From: JABZIP01 sp052173355
GTDB taxonomy: Bacteria > Bacillota > Clostridia > Peptostreptococcales > Anaerovoracaceae
Length of the DNA stretch: 10,927 nucleotides
Direction of reading: 5' to 3'
Assembly: GCA_052173355.1 (NCBI GenBank)
Contig: JBQMYS010000045.1
Location: 1-10,927 of the forward strand
Under the pieces are notes generated by a model that was not told the origin of the DNA, made no database searches, and was given only the letters and a program-made list of their open reading frames with translations. A program made the translations under genes and the position numbers. Shown here in pieces: positions 1 to 5,661 of the stretch. The first letter of the stretch is position 1, and every line of letters starts with the position of its first letter.

Positions 1-24
1 AAGGTAAAGAAGAAGGAGATAGTT

Positions 25-522
25 ATGGAATTTATAGTTGACGAAAGCATGAAAAACTTGGGGATTGAACATATAGTAATCGGGATTGCAAGGCACGTAG
101 ATCCGAATGCGAAGCTTACGGATGAGTTTTTGGAAAAGCAGGCTAAAATGGAAAAGTTTGCATTGGGATACGATGTTGACAAGCTTGCGCAGCATCCTGT
201 CATAGCAGGATATAACGAGTTATTACAAAAAGTTGGACGAAGCCCGAAGAAAAATCCGCCAACAGCCGGTGCGCTTATCAAAAATATACAGCATAGAGGA
301 GCAATTCCGCACATAAACAGCATTATCGACATTTACAATGTAGAATCGCTAAATTCGTTTTTAGCAATAGGCGGGCACGATCTTGATAAAATTGACGATT
401 ATATCAAATTTACAGTAAGCAAAAAAGAGGATAGTTTTTTACCGATATTATCAACGCCCAAGCATGTGAGTGAAACGGATTATGTTTATTGCGACTCAAA
501 AGGGATTGCCGCGCAGAATTGA
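25..522 (+). CDS. B3/4 domain protein (PheRS beta editing-like), probably C-terminally truncated
   Basis: This 165-residue protein resembles stand-alone B3/4-domain proteins, which share a fold with the editing domain of the phenylalanyl-tRNA synthetase beta subunit. Matching segments are HPVIAGYNELLQKVGRSPKKNPP (split here as HPVIAGYNELL at residues 57-67, then KVGRSPKKNPP), PHINSIIDIYNVESL near residues 95-109 and AIGGHDLDKI near residues 113-122. Family members are typically about 220 residues. Here the reading frame stops just after the YVYCDSKGIA segment, where others continue into a conserved W/R-rich and TEET-like stretch, so the C-terminal quarter appears to be missing. The start is supported by AAGGAG at 13-18. 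Its role (possible trans-editing or tRNA binding) is only inferred from the fold. It has no evident link to ornithine catabolism. Confidence 0.75.
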   Translation: MEFIVDESMKNLGIEHIVIGIARHVDPNAKLTDEFLEKQAKMEKFALGYDVDKLAQHPVIAGYNELLQKVGRSPKKNPPTAGALIKNIQHRGAIPHINSIIDIYNVESLNSFLAIGGHDLDKIDDYIKFTVSKKEDSFLPILSTPKHVSETDYVYCDSKGIAAQN

Positions 523-589
523 AAGTGACTTACGTGCGTGTATGCCGAGCCTTGAATTTGAAACTATGGTACTTGATGTAGCAAAATAG
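503..589 (+). other. Out-of-frame coding-like remnant after the B3/4 gene
   Basis: Shifted by one base relative to the B3/4 gene, this frame reads GLPRRIESDLRACMPSLEF and then ETMVLDVAK before a TAG at 587-589. It has a protein-like composition with no stop for about 29 codons. It could be the displaced C-terminus of the B3/4 protein after an internal deletion, or the end of another decayed gene. I cannot assign it to a family. Confidence 0.3.
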
Positions 590-608
590 CAAATATGTAA
601 TATGATAA

Positions 609-618
609 GACATATGTC
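609..618. repeat. 10-bp perfect palindrome GACATATGTC
   Basis: This is a self-complementary site in the intergenic region upstream of the activator gene, about 35 bp before that gene's putative -35 element. It could be an operator half, but nothing else in the window repeats it, so no function is assigned. Confidence 0.25.
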
Positions 619-640
619 ACAGAAATAAATAAAAAATTAC

Positions 641-656
641 TGCAAAAAAAGTTGCA
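641..656. promoter_or_regulatory. Candidate activator-binding site TGCAA-N6-TTGCA (regulator promoter copy)
   Basis: The inverted repeat TGCAA / TTGCA with a 6-base centre is shared exactly in arms and spacing with a second copy at 2147-2162 upstream of the ord promoter. Here its right arm overlaps the putative -35 hexamer (652-657) of the regulator gene. Binding by the enhancer-binding protein could therefore repress the regulator's own transcription. The shared motif is directly visible; the bound protein is inferred. Confidence 0.5.
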
Positions 657-683
657 TATATTTAAAAAAAGGGGTATTATAAT
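652..683 (+). promoter_or_regulatory. Putative sigma-70-type promoter of the activator gene
   Basis: TTGCAT at 652-657 can serve as -35. TATTAT at 675-680 gives a 17-base spacer, and an overlapping perfect TATAAT lies at 678-683 with a 20-base spacer. Transcription would start near 687-692, leaving a short leader before the ATG at 735. A housekeeping promoter is expected for a sigma-54 activator gene. The call rests on sequence match only. Confidence 0.45.
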
Positions 684-687
684 CGTT

Positions 688-717
688 ATATGTTGAGCGC
701 CTATATTATCAACATAT
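688..717. repeat. 9-bp inverted repeat in activator leader
   Basis: ATATGTTGA (688-696) and TCAACATAT (709-717) are perfect inverted copies separated by 12 bases. They lie between the putative promoter and the ribosome binding site (GAGGAAGG, 718-725). It could be a leader hairpin affecting translation or an operator for a dimeric protein. No T-run follows, so it is not an intrinsic terminator. Confidence 0.35.
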
Positions 718-734
718 GAGGAAGGAATGAAAAG

Positions 735-2144
735 ATGAAGGCAAAATTTTATGAAAGGTTGATTAGGGAAATCGGCATAGTTGTTGATGAAGGCATACAT
801 GTTGTAGATGCAGATGGGAAAACTATCATTTATACCCAAAATATGGCAACTCTTGAAAAGACCAAATGTGAAGACGTTATAGGAAAACCTTTTAGGGATG
901 TATTTTCGGACATACCGGAAGGAGAAAGTACGTTGCTTAGAGCACTTAGACGTGGAGAACCGACATTGAATAAGCAGCAAACTTATCACAACCAATATGG
1001 AAAAGAAATTACTACCTTAAATAGTACAGTGCCAATAACGGAAAATGACGGAACGATAGTGGCGGCATTAGAAATAGCAAAAGATATTACAAATATAAAA
1101 GAACTTTCAAATACGGTTTTGGATCTTCAAGGAGGGCGAATACCGGAAAACAAGACAAATCCTCTTAGGATTAAACATTACAGCTTTGATGACATAATAG
1201 GTCAAAGTGATATATTGCAAGAACAGTTGCAAATAGCAAAGAGAGCGACAAAGACGGATGCATCGGTGTTTGTTTATGGAGAAACGGGTACAGGAAAAGA
1301 GCTAATGGCTCAGAGTATACATTTTGGAAGCGATAGGGCAAGCAGACCGTTTTTAGCACAAAATTGTGCCGCACTTCCGGAATCACTTTTGGAGGGGATT
1401 CTATTTGGTACTGCGAAGGGCGGATTTACAGGAGCAGTTGATAGAGCAGGACTTTTTGAGCAGGCTAGTGGCGGGACGTTGTTGCTTGATGAAATAAGTG
1501 CGATGCCTTATGAACTTCAAAGTAAATTATTGCGTGTATTGCAGGAATGTTATATAAGGCGCGTAGGCGGCAGTAAAGATATTCCTATTGATGTTAGAAT
1601 TATCGCGACTGTCAACGAAGATCCGATAGATTTGATTAAAGCGGGTAGATTGAGAAAAGATTTGTATTATCGTTTGAATATTATAAATGTTACTATACCG
1701 CCACTTAGAGATAGAAAGTCCGATATTCCGATTTTGGTAAATCATTTTATTGAAAAGCACTCTGAAAAAGGTATTGAGAAAGTTGTAATTGATGCAAGTG
1801 CTATGAAAAAATTGATGGAATACTCTTATCCCGGGAATATACGAGAACTTGAAAATATAATATTTTCTTCCATATCTCTTGTTGGGGATGATGAAATTAT
1901 TACTGATAAATTGATAAGGCTACCTATGGAAATATCGGATTTGACATTTAAAAATGATTATGATTCGACACAAATGAGCATGAGTGATTATATAGATGCA
2001 ATAGAGCAAAAAATTATTAAGGATAAGTTAATCGAATTTAGTGGCAATATTTCAAAAGCGGCGGAAGATTTGCAGATGAAGCGACAAACGCTTCAGCATA
2101 AAATAAAAAAATTCGGCATAAAAACGCCCAAAAAATTGCACTAA
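735..2144 (+). CDS. Sigma-54-dependent activator (PAS, AAA+, Fis HTH), likely ornithine operon regulator
   Basis: This 469-residue enhancer-binding protein activates RNA polymerase carrying sigma-54. An N-terminal PAS-like sensor covers about residues 8-120. The AAA+ domain covers about 150-385, with Walker A GETGTGKE (182-189), the sigma-54 contact loop as GGFTGA (229-234; usual form GAFTGA) and Walker B GGTLLLDE (246-253). A Fis-type helix-turn-helix sits at about 437-462. There is no receiver domain, so it is probably a one-component sensor of a small ligand, in the manner of RocR-like regulators. Ornithine or a related metabolite is a reasonable guess, not shown. The start is supported by AGGAAGGA at 719-726. 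It is adjacent to a near-consensus sigma-54 promoter, which makes the downstream ornithine genes its likely target. Confidence 0.9.
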   Translation: MKAKFYERLIREIGIVVDEGIHVVDADGKTIIYTQNMATLEKTKCEDVIGKPFRDVFSDIPEGESTLLRALRRGEPTLNKQQTYHNQYGKEITTLNSTVPITENDGTIVAALEIAKDITNIKELSNTVLDLQGGRIPENKTNPLRIKHYSFDDIIGQSDILQEQLQIAKRATKTDASVFVYGETGTGKELMAQSIHFGSDRASRPFLAQNCAALPESLLEGILFGTAKGGFTGAVDRAGLFEQASGGTLLLDEISAMPYELQSKLLRVLQECYIRRVGGSKDIPIDVRIIATVNEDPIDLIKAGRLRKDLYYRLNIINVTIPPLRDRKSDIPILVNHFIEKHSEKGIEKVVIDASAMKKLMEYSYPGNIRELENIIFSSISLVGDDEIITDKLIRLPMEISDLTFKNDYDSTQMSMSDYIDAIEQKIIKDKLIEFSGNISKAAEDLQMKRQTLQHKIKKFGIKTPKKLH

Positions 2145-2146
2145 TT

Positions 2147-2162
2147 TGCAAGAATACTTGCA
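2147..2162. promoter_or_regulatory. Candidate upstream activating sequence TGCAAG-N4-CTTGCA
   Basis: This perfect 6-bp inverted repeat with a 4-base centre starts three bases after the activator stop codon. It is centred about 148 bp upstream of the inferred sigma-54 transcription start near 2303, a normal distance for an enhancer. The outer arms and spacing (TGCAA-N6-TTGCA) equal those of the site at 641-656. Extra TTGCA half-sites start at 2136 and 2146. Assignment to the neighbouring activator is inferred. Confidence 0.55.
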
Positions 2163-2210
2163 TTTATAAATAGACAATATGTGATTATAAAAAATATTAT
2201 GATAAACTTA

Positions 2211-2251
2211 AAATGCCAAGGGCGAAAATTCGCCAATTTCTTGGCATTTTT
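2211..2251 (+). terminator. Intrinsic terminator after the activator gene
   Basis: A perfect 10-bp outer stem pairs AAATGCCAAG (2211-2220) with CTTGGCATTT (2240-2249). Inside it, GGCGAA pairs with TTCGCC (2221-2234), leaving a 5-base bulge at 2235-2239. The stem runs into a five-T tract at 2247-2251. It separates activator transcription from the sigma-54 promoter just downstream. Confidence 0.8.
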
Positions 2252-2275
2252 GTATTAAATAAAAACTTGCTAAAG

Positions 2276-2292
2276 TTGGCATGAAAGTTGCT
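2276..2292 (+). promoter_or_regulatory. Sigma-54 promoter of the ord operon
   Basis: TTGGCATGAAAGTTGCT matches the sigma-54 consensus YTGGCACGRNNNTTGCW at every specified position except one (T for the sixth-position C of TGGCACG). The invariant GG (2278-2279) and GC (2290-2291) have the required spacing. Transcription is predicted to start near 2303, leaving a leader of about 70 nt before ord. An activator of the right class is encoded immediately upstream. Confidence 0.85.
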
Positions 2293-2302
2293 TTATAATA
2301 TG

Positions 2303-2373
2303 ATTGTGCAAAGGCATAATAATAATTTTATAAGGAACTCGGCTAAGACCGAAGGACTGAAAGGAGTACAATT
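2303..2373 (+). other. 5' leader of the ord operon
   Basis: This is the predicted untranslated leader. It contains a weak 4-bp hairpin (TCGG / CCGA around 2339-2352) and the ord ribosome binding site AAAGGAG near 2360-2366. I see no B12 riboswitch or other known element, even though the operon encodes a B12 enzyme. Confidence 0.4.
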
Positions 2374-3441
2374 ATGGAAAATGTAAAAGTAATTATTTGG
2401 GGAATAGGCGCTATGGGTGGCGGTATCGCAAAGATGCTTGTTAAGAAAAAAGGCGTTGACCTCGTTGGAGGCGTAGATAGAGATGGAGGTTCTAAACTAG
2501 GTAAGAACATATACGATGTTATACCGGGTATTGAGCAGGGAGATAGACCTGATGTAATAGTTGGAACTGCAGAAGAAGTAATCAAACAGGGAGCTGCTGA
2601 CATAGTAGTAATCTGCACAGACTCTTTTACAGCAAAAGCTTATGACAAAATGGTTTTTGCTATGGAAAAGGGTATGAATGTAATTACATCTGCTGAAGAA
2701 ATGGCATATCCACAGGCTCAGGAACCTGAATTAGCTAAAAAACTTGATGAAATTGCAAAGAAGAACAATGTAACAGTACTTGGCACAGGCATAAATCCCG
2801 GACTTATCATGGACCTTCTTGTAATACTATGGACAGGATGCTGCGAAACTGTTGATCACATCGTTTCCAGAAGAGTTAACAGCCTTTCTCCTTTCGGACC
2901 TGCTGTAATGGAAGAACAGGGAATCGGTATTACAGTTGACGAGTTCAAGAAGAGAAAAGCTGAAGGAACAATGGCAGGACACGTTGGTTTTGCTGAATCT
3001 GTAAGAATGATAACAGATGCTCTCGGCTGGAAGCTTGATAAATTTGAGCAGGATATGGAGCCAATAGTTACAGATGTAGATAGAAAATCTCCTTATGGAT
3101 TCGCAAAAGCAGGGGATGTTGCAGGTGTTGCAATGAAAGGCTGGGGATATGTTGATGGTGAAATGAAGATTGAAATGGACCATCCACAGCAGATTGAGCC
3201 GGAACAGGTTGGAGTTACAACAGGTGACTATGTAGAAATTAAGGGTATTCCACCTGTAAACATGGTAAATACTCCGGAAATTGAGGGCGGTATAGGTACT
3301 ATCGCTATGATATTTAATACAATTCCGCATGTAATCAACGCAAGACCGGGTCTAAAAACAATGATTGATATTCCTGTACCTAGAGCTATTATGGGAGATA
3401 TGAGAGATCTTATCTGCGAAGATGCAAAGATTGTAAAATAA
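2374..3441 (+). CDS. ord: 2,4-diaminopentanoate dehydrogenase
   Basis: The 355-residue cytosolic enzyme oxidatively deaminates (2R,4S)-2,4-diaminopentanoate to 2-amino-4-oxopentanoate using NAD(P)+. The N-terminus carries a Rossmann motif G-I-G-A-M-G (residues 10-15) after a hydrophobic strand, with an acidic residue (D35) ending the second strand. Overall it resembles the DapB-like dehydrogenase fold; the middle segment SRRVNSLSPFGPAVMEEQG (about 165-184) lies in the catalytic/dimer domain. The length agrees with the known family. A good ribosome binding site precedes the ATG. It is the first gene after the sigma-54 promoter and is followed by the thiolase and aminomutase genes. The assignment is strong because the sequence and complete pathway context agree. 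Confidence 0.93.
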   Translation: MENVKVIIWGIGAMGGGIAKMLVKKKGVDLVGGVDRDGGSKLGKNIYDVIPGIEQGDRPDVIVGTAEEVIKQGAADIVVICTDSFTAKAYDKMVFAMEKGMNVITSAEEMAYPQAQEPELAKKLDEIAKKNNVTVLGTGINPGLIMDLLVILWTGCCETVDHIVSRRVNSLSPFGPAVMEEQGIGITVDEFKKRKAEGTMAGHVGFAESVRMITDALGWKLDKFEQDMEPIVTDVDRKSPYGFAKAGDVAGVAMKGWGYVDGEMKIEMDHPQQIEPEQVGVTTGDYVEIKGIPPVNMVNTPEIEGGIGTIAMIFNTIPHVINARPGLKTMIDIPVPRAIMGDMRDLICEDAKIVK

Positions 3442-3483
3442 TTGAAAGTTGAACGATAAATAAAAATTTATTATATGAAAAAA

Positions 3484-3525
3484 GAAGCAACTTGCTATTG
3501 ATTAAGTTCAATAGCGAGCTGCTTT
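3484..3525 (+). terminator. Long hairpin between ord and ortA (attenuator or processing element)
   Basis: Bases 3484-3501 pair with 3508-3525 over 18 positions, with a single A-C mismatch, two G-U pairs and a 6-base loop. Only three T residues end the right arm, so termination would be weak. The hairpin ends five bases before the ortA ribosome binding site (AGGAG, 3531-3535). It could partially terminate, mark an RNase cleavage point, or protect the 3' end of an ord transcript. Confidence 0.55.
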
Positions 3526-3541
3526 ATTAAAGGAGAGAAAA

Positions 3542-3844
3542 ATGGCTAAAAAAGGCGATTGGGTAAGAATTCACGCAGTAGTTTTAGAAGCTGCGCAAAG
3601 AACGGCAAAACTTCCTGATGATACACAAAAATGCCCGCTTGAAATGTGGACGAAAGGATTTTTGCAGGAAGAAAGTGCAAAAATCGGTGATGATGTTACG
3701 GTATTGACAGCTGCAAATAGAATTGAAAAGGGCAAGTTACTTGAGGAAAATCCACATTGGACTCATAGCTATGGAGAGTTTGTACCTGAACTTGTAATTA
3801 TTGACAAACAGCTTAGAGATATTATGAACGGAGGTAAGAACTAA
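3542..3844 (+). CDS. ortA: 2-amino-4-oxopentanoate thiolase, alpha (small) subunit
   Basis: This 100-residue protein is the small partner of OrtB. Together they cleave 2-amino-4-oxopentanoate with CoA into acetyl-CoA and alanine. Recognisable segments are AKKGDWVRIHAVVLEAAQR at the N-terminus and LPDDTQKCPLEMWTKGF at about residues 27-43, typical of OrtA. There are no membrane segments. The AGGAG at 3531-3535 supports the start. Its stop codon shares one base with the ortB start (TAATG), and a strong GGAGGT lies inside its last codons, indicating translational coupling of the two subunits. The length matches the family. Confidence 0.92.
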   Translation: MAKKGDWVRIHAVVLEAAQRTAKLPDDTQKCPLEMWTKGFLQEESAKIGDDVTVLTAANRIEKGKLLEENPHWTHSYGEFVPELVIIDKQLRDIMNGGKN

Positions 3845-5259
3845 TGGCATTAGCAAAAGATTATGATTCCGTTATGGGAAGATCAAACGACATAATGAAA
3901 AAAGCGCTTGGACTTGATTATGCAGATTTCGAAAGCGGAACTATAGGTTTCGATTATGAAGCTCTTATGAAAGCTACAGGATATACGCTTGATGAAATAA
4001 ACAAGGTGCAGAGCAGAACGGGTGTTGGTAACACACCGCTTCTTGAACTTAGAAATTTGACTGCACTTGCTCGTAAATATGCAAAACCGGGATATGGTGC
4101 AAGAATATTTGCAAAAGATGAGGCAGCGAATGCTTCAGGAAGCTTCAAAGATAGACGTGCAGCGTGTGCAGTTGCTCATGCAAAGAAACTCGGATATAAA
4201 GGTGTAATAGCTGCAACATCAGGTAACTACGGTGCCGCGGTTGCATCTCAGGCGGCGATGCAGGGTCTTGAATGCGTAATTTGTCAGGAATGCTTCGACT
4301 CAAATGGGGTAGGTCAACCTGAAATTATAGAAAAAGCAAGAAAATGCGAAGCTCTCGGAGCGGAAGTTGTGCAACTTACTGTAGGGCCTGAACTTTTCTA
4401 TACATTCTTATCGATATTGGAAGATAGAGGATATTTCAATGCTTCACTTTATTCCCCATTTGGAATTGCAGGCGTTGAAACTCTAGGATATGAAATCGCT
4501 ATGCAGTGCAGAGAGCAAATCGGAAAAGATCCGGATATGGTTGTTTGCACAAATGCAGGAGGCGGTATGATTACAGGTACGGCAAGAGGCTTAATTAAGG
4601 CAGGTGTTAAAGATGTTGAAATTGTTGCGGCATCTATTGATTTAACAGGACTTCATATGGCATCAGACGTGCAGTTCAACAAGAAATCCTGCACAACGGG
4701 ACATACAGGATTCGGCGTGCCATATGCTACCGATCCGGATCATTCAGATGTACCGAGAAGTGCAGCTCGTCCGCTTCGTTACATGGATAGATATGTTACA
4801 GTAACTCAAGGTGAAGTAATGTATATGACCGAAGCACTTGCAAATCTTGAAGGTATTGAAAGAGGACCTGCAGGAAACACATCACTTGCAGCAGCATTCT
4901 CACTTGCGCAGGAACTTCCTGAAGATGCAATACTTGTAGTAAGTGAAACAGAGTACACAGGTGCAGGAAAGCACGTACAACCTCAGCTTGCATTTGCAAG
5001 AGAAAACGGTATTGAAGTTAAGTTCGGTGATCCGAAGGAGGAAAAACCGGGTGTAAATGTAATACTTCCAAAAGATCCGAGCTACTTTAAATATGTAGAA
5101 GCAGACATCAACAAGTTCAGAAAATCTCTGATTAAGAAAGCTTGCAAGGCTCATGGAGTAACAGAAGCGAGTGCGGTTTCAGAAAAAGATCTGGAATTCC
5201 TTGCAGCAGAAACAAAGACGGACGTTGCATTTGTAAAGGAAGCATTGAAAGAATTATAA
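3844..5259 (+). CDS. ortB: 2-amino-4-oxopentanoate thiolase, beta (PLP) subunit
   Basis: The 471-residue catalytic subunit of the thiolase is a fold-type II PLP enzyme (tryptophan synthase beta / threonine synthase superfamily). The PLP lysine is probably K102 in NASGSFKDRR. TSGNYGAA (about 125-132) is the substrate/cofactor loop, and the Gly-rich phosphate-binding segment is NAGGGMITG (about 237-245). A CoA-dependent thiolase built on a PLP fold is unusual and characteristic of this pathway. The gene overlaps ortA by one base and is followed 24 bases later by oraS. Length and context fit well; no defect is seen. Confidence 0.93.
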   Translation: MALAKDYDSVMGRSNDIMKKALGLDYADFESGTIGFDYEALMKATGYTLDEINKVQSRTGVGNTPLLELRNLTALARKYAKPGYGARIFAKDEAANASGSFKDRRAACAVAHAKKLGYKGVIAATSGNYGAAVASQAAMQGLECVICQECFDSNGVGQPEIIEKARKCEALGAEVVQLTVGPELFYTFLSILEDRGYFNASLYSPFGIAGVETLGYEIAMQCREQIGKDPDMVVCTNAGGGMITGTARGLIKAGVKDVEIVAASIDLTGLHMASDVQFNKKSCTTGHTGFGVPYATDPDHSDVPRSAARPLRYMDRYVTVTQGEVMYMTEALANLEGIERGPAGNTSLAAAFSLAQELPEDAILVVSETEYTGAGKHVQPQLAFARENGIEVKFGDPKEEKPGVNVILPKDPSYFKYVEADINKFRKSLIKKACKAHGVTEASAVSEKDLEFLAAETKTDVAFVKEALKEL

Positions 5260-5283
5260 TTTAATAAATTTGAGGAGGAACAG

Positions 5284-5661
5284 ATGAAATCAGGAATGAG
5301 AAGAGATGATGATTTTGCAGAACGCAGAAAACACATCGCTAATTTAACAGATGAAGAACTGTATAACAAGTTTTGGGAGTTAACTGCGCAGGTAGTAGAT
5401 CCGCTTTTAGAACTTGGTAGAAAAAATACTACACCTTCAGTAGAGAGAGCTGTATTGTTAAGAATGGGAGTATCTTCTCTTGACACTCAAAAAATAGTAG
5501 AAGGATGCATTGACAGAGGTCTTATGGGACATGGAACAGGTCATGTAGTTTACAAACTTGCAAAAGAGAAGAACATTTCTATAAGAGAAGCTAGTATTTT
5601 GCTTGGAAAAGGCGAATGCTGGGATGAAGCGGCAGCTTTATTCAAGGGAGGTAAGAAGTAA
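5284..5661 (+). CDS. oraS: D-ornithine 4,5-aminomutase, S subunit
   Basis: The 125-residue small subunit of the coenzyme-B12- and PLP-dependent D-ornithine 4,5-aminomutase converts D-ornithine to 2,4-diaminopentanoate together with OraE. Characteristic segments include RRDDDFAERRKHIANLTDEE (residues 6-25) and the C-terminal part from about residue 80 (GLMGHGTGHVVYKLAKE). The length is close to the known subunit of about 120 residues. GAGGAGG at 5272-5278 fixes the ATG at 5284 rather than the internal ATG at 5296. Its stop overlaps the oraE start by one base, so the subunits are probably translated in a coupled way. Confidence 0.93.
   Translation: MKSGMRRDDDFAERRKHIANLTDEELYNKFWELTAQVVDPLLELGRKNTTPSVERAVLLRMGVSSLDTQKIVEGCIDRGLMGHGTGHVVYKLAKEKNISIREASILLGKGECWDEAAALFKGGKK

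Noticed and set aside
641..657. Possible sigma-54 promoter for the activator gene (TGCA...TTGCAT)
   Set aside because: The -12-like TTGCA is present but the essential GG of the -24 element is not. The site fits better as the shared inverted repeat overlapping a sigma-70-type promoter.
727..738. Tiny reading frame ATG-AAA-AGA-TGA overlapping the activator start
   Set aside because: The ribosome binding site is only a base or two from this ATG and is correctly spaced for the ATG at 735, so it is probably chance.
564..995. 143-codon reverse-strand frame over the activator start
   Set aside because: It lies antisense to the PAS coding region and regulatory DNA, has no ribosome binding site I can support, and has the composition of a shadow frame.
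2303..2373. Cobalamin riboswitch before the B12-enzyme operon
   Set aside because: The leader is only about 70 bases long and shows no B12-box-like sequence or complex fold.
2827..3330. 167-codon reverse-strand frame within ord
   Set aside because: It is fully antisense to a well-supported enzyme gene and resembles no known family.
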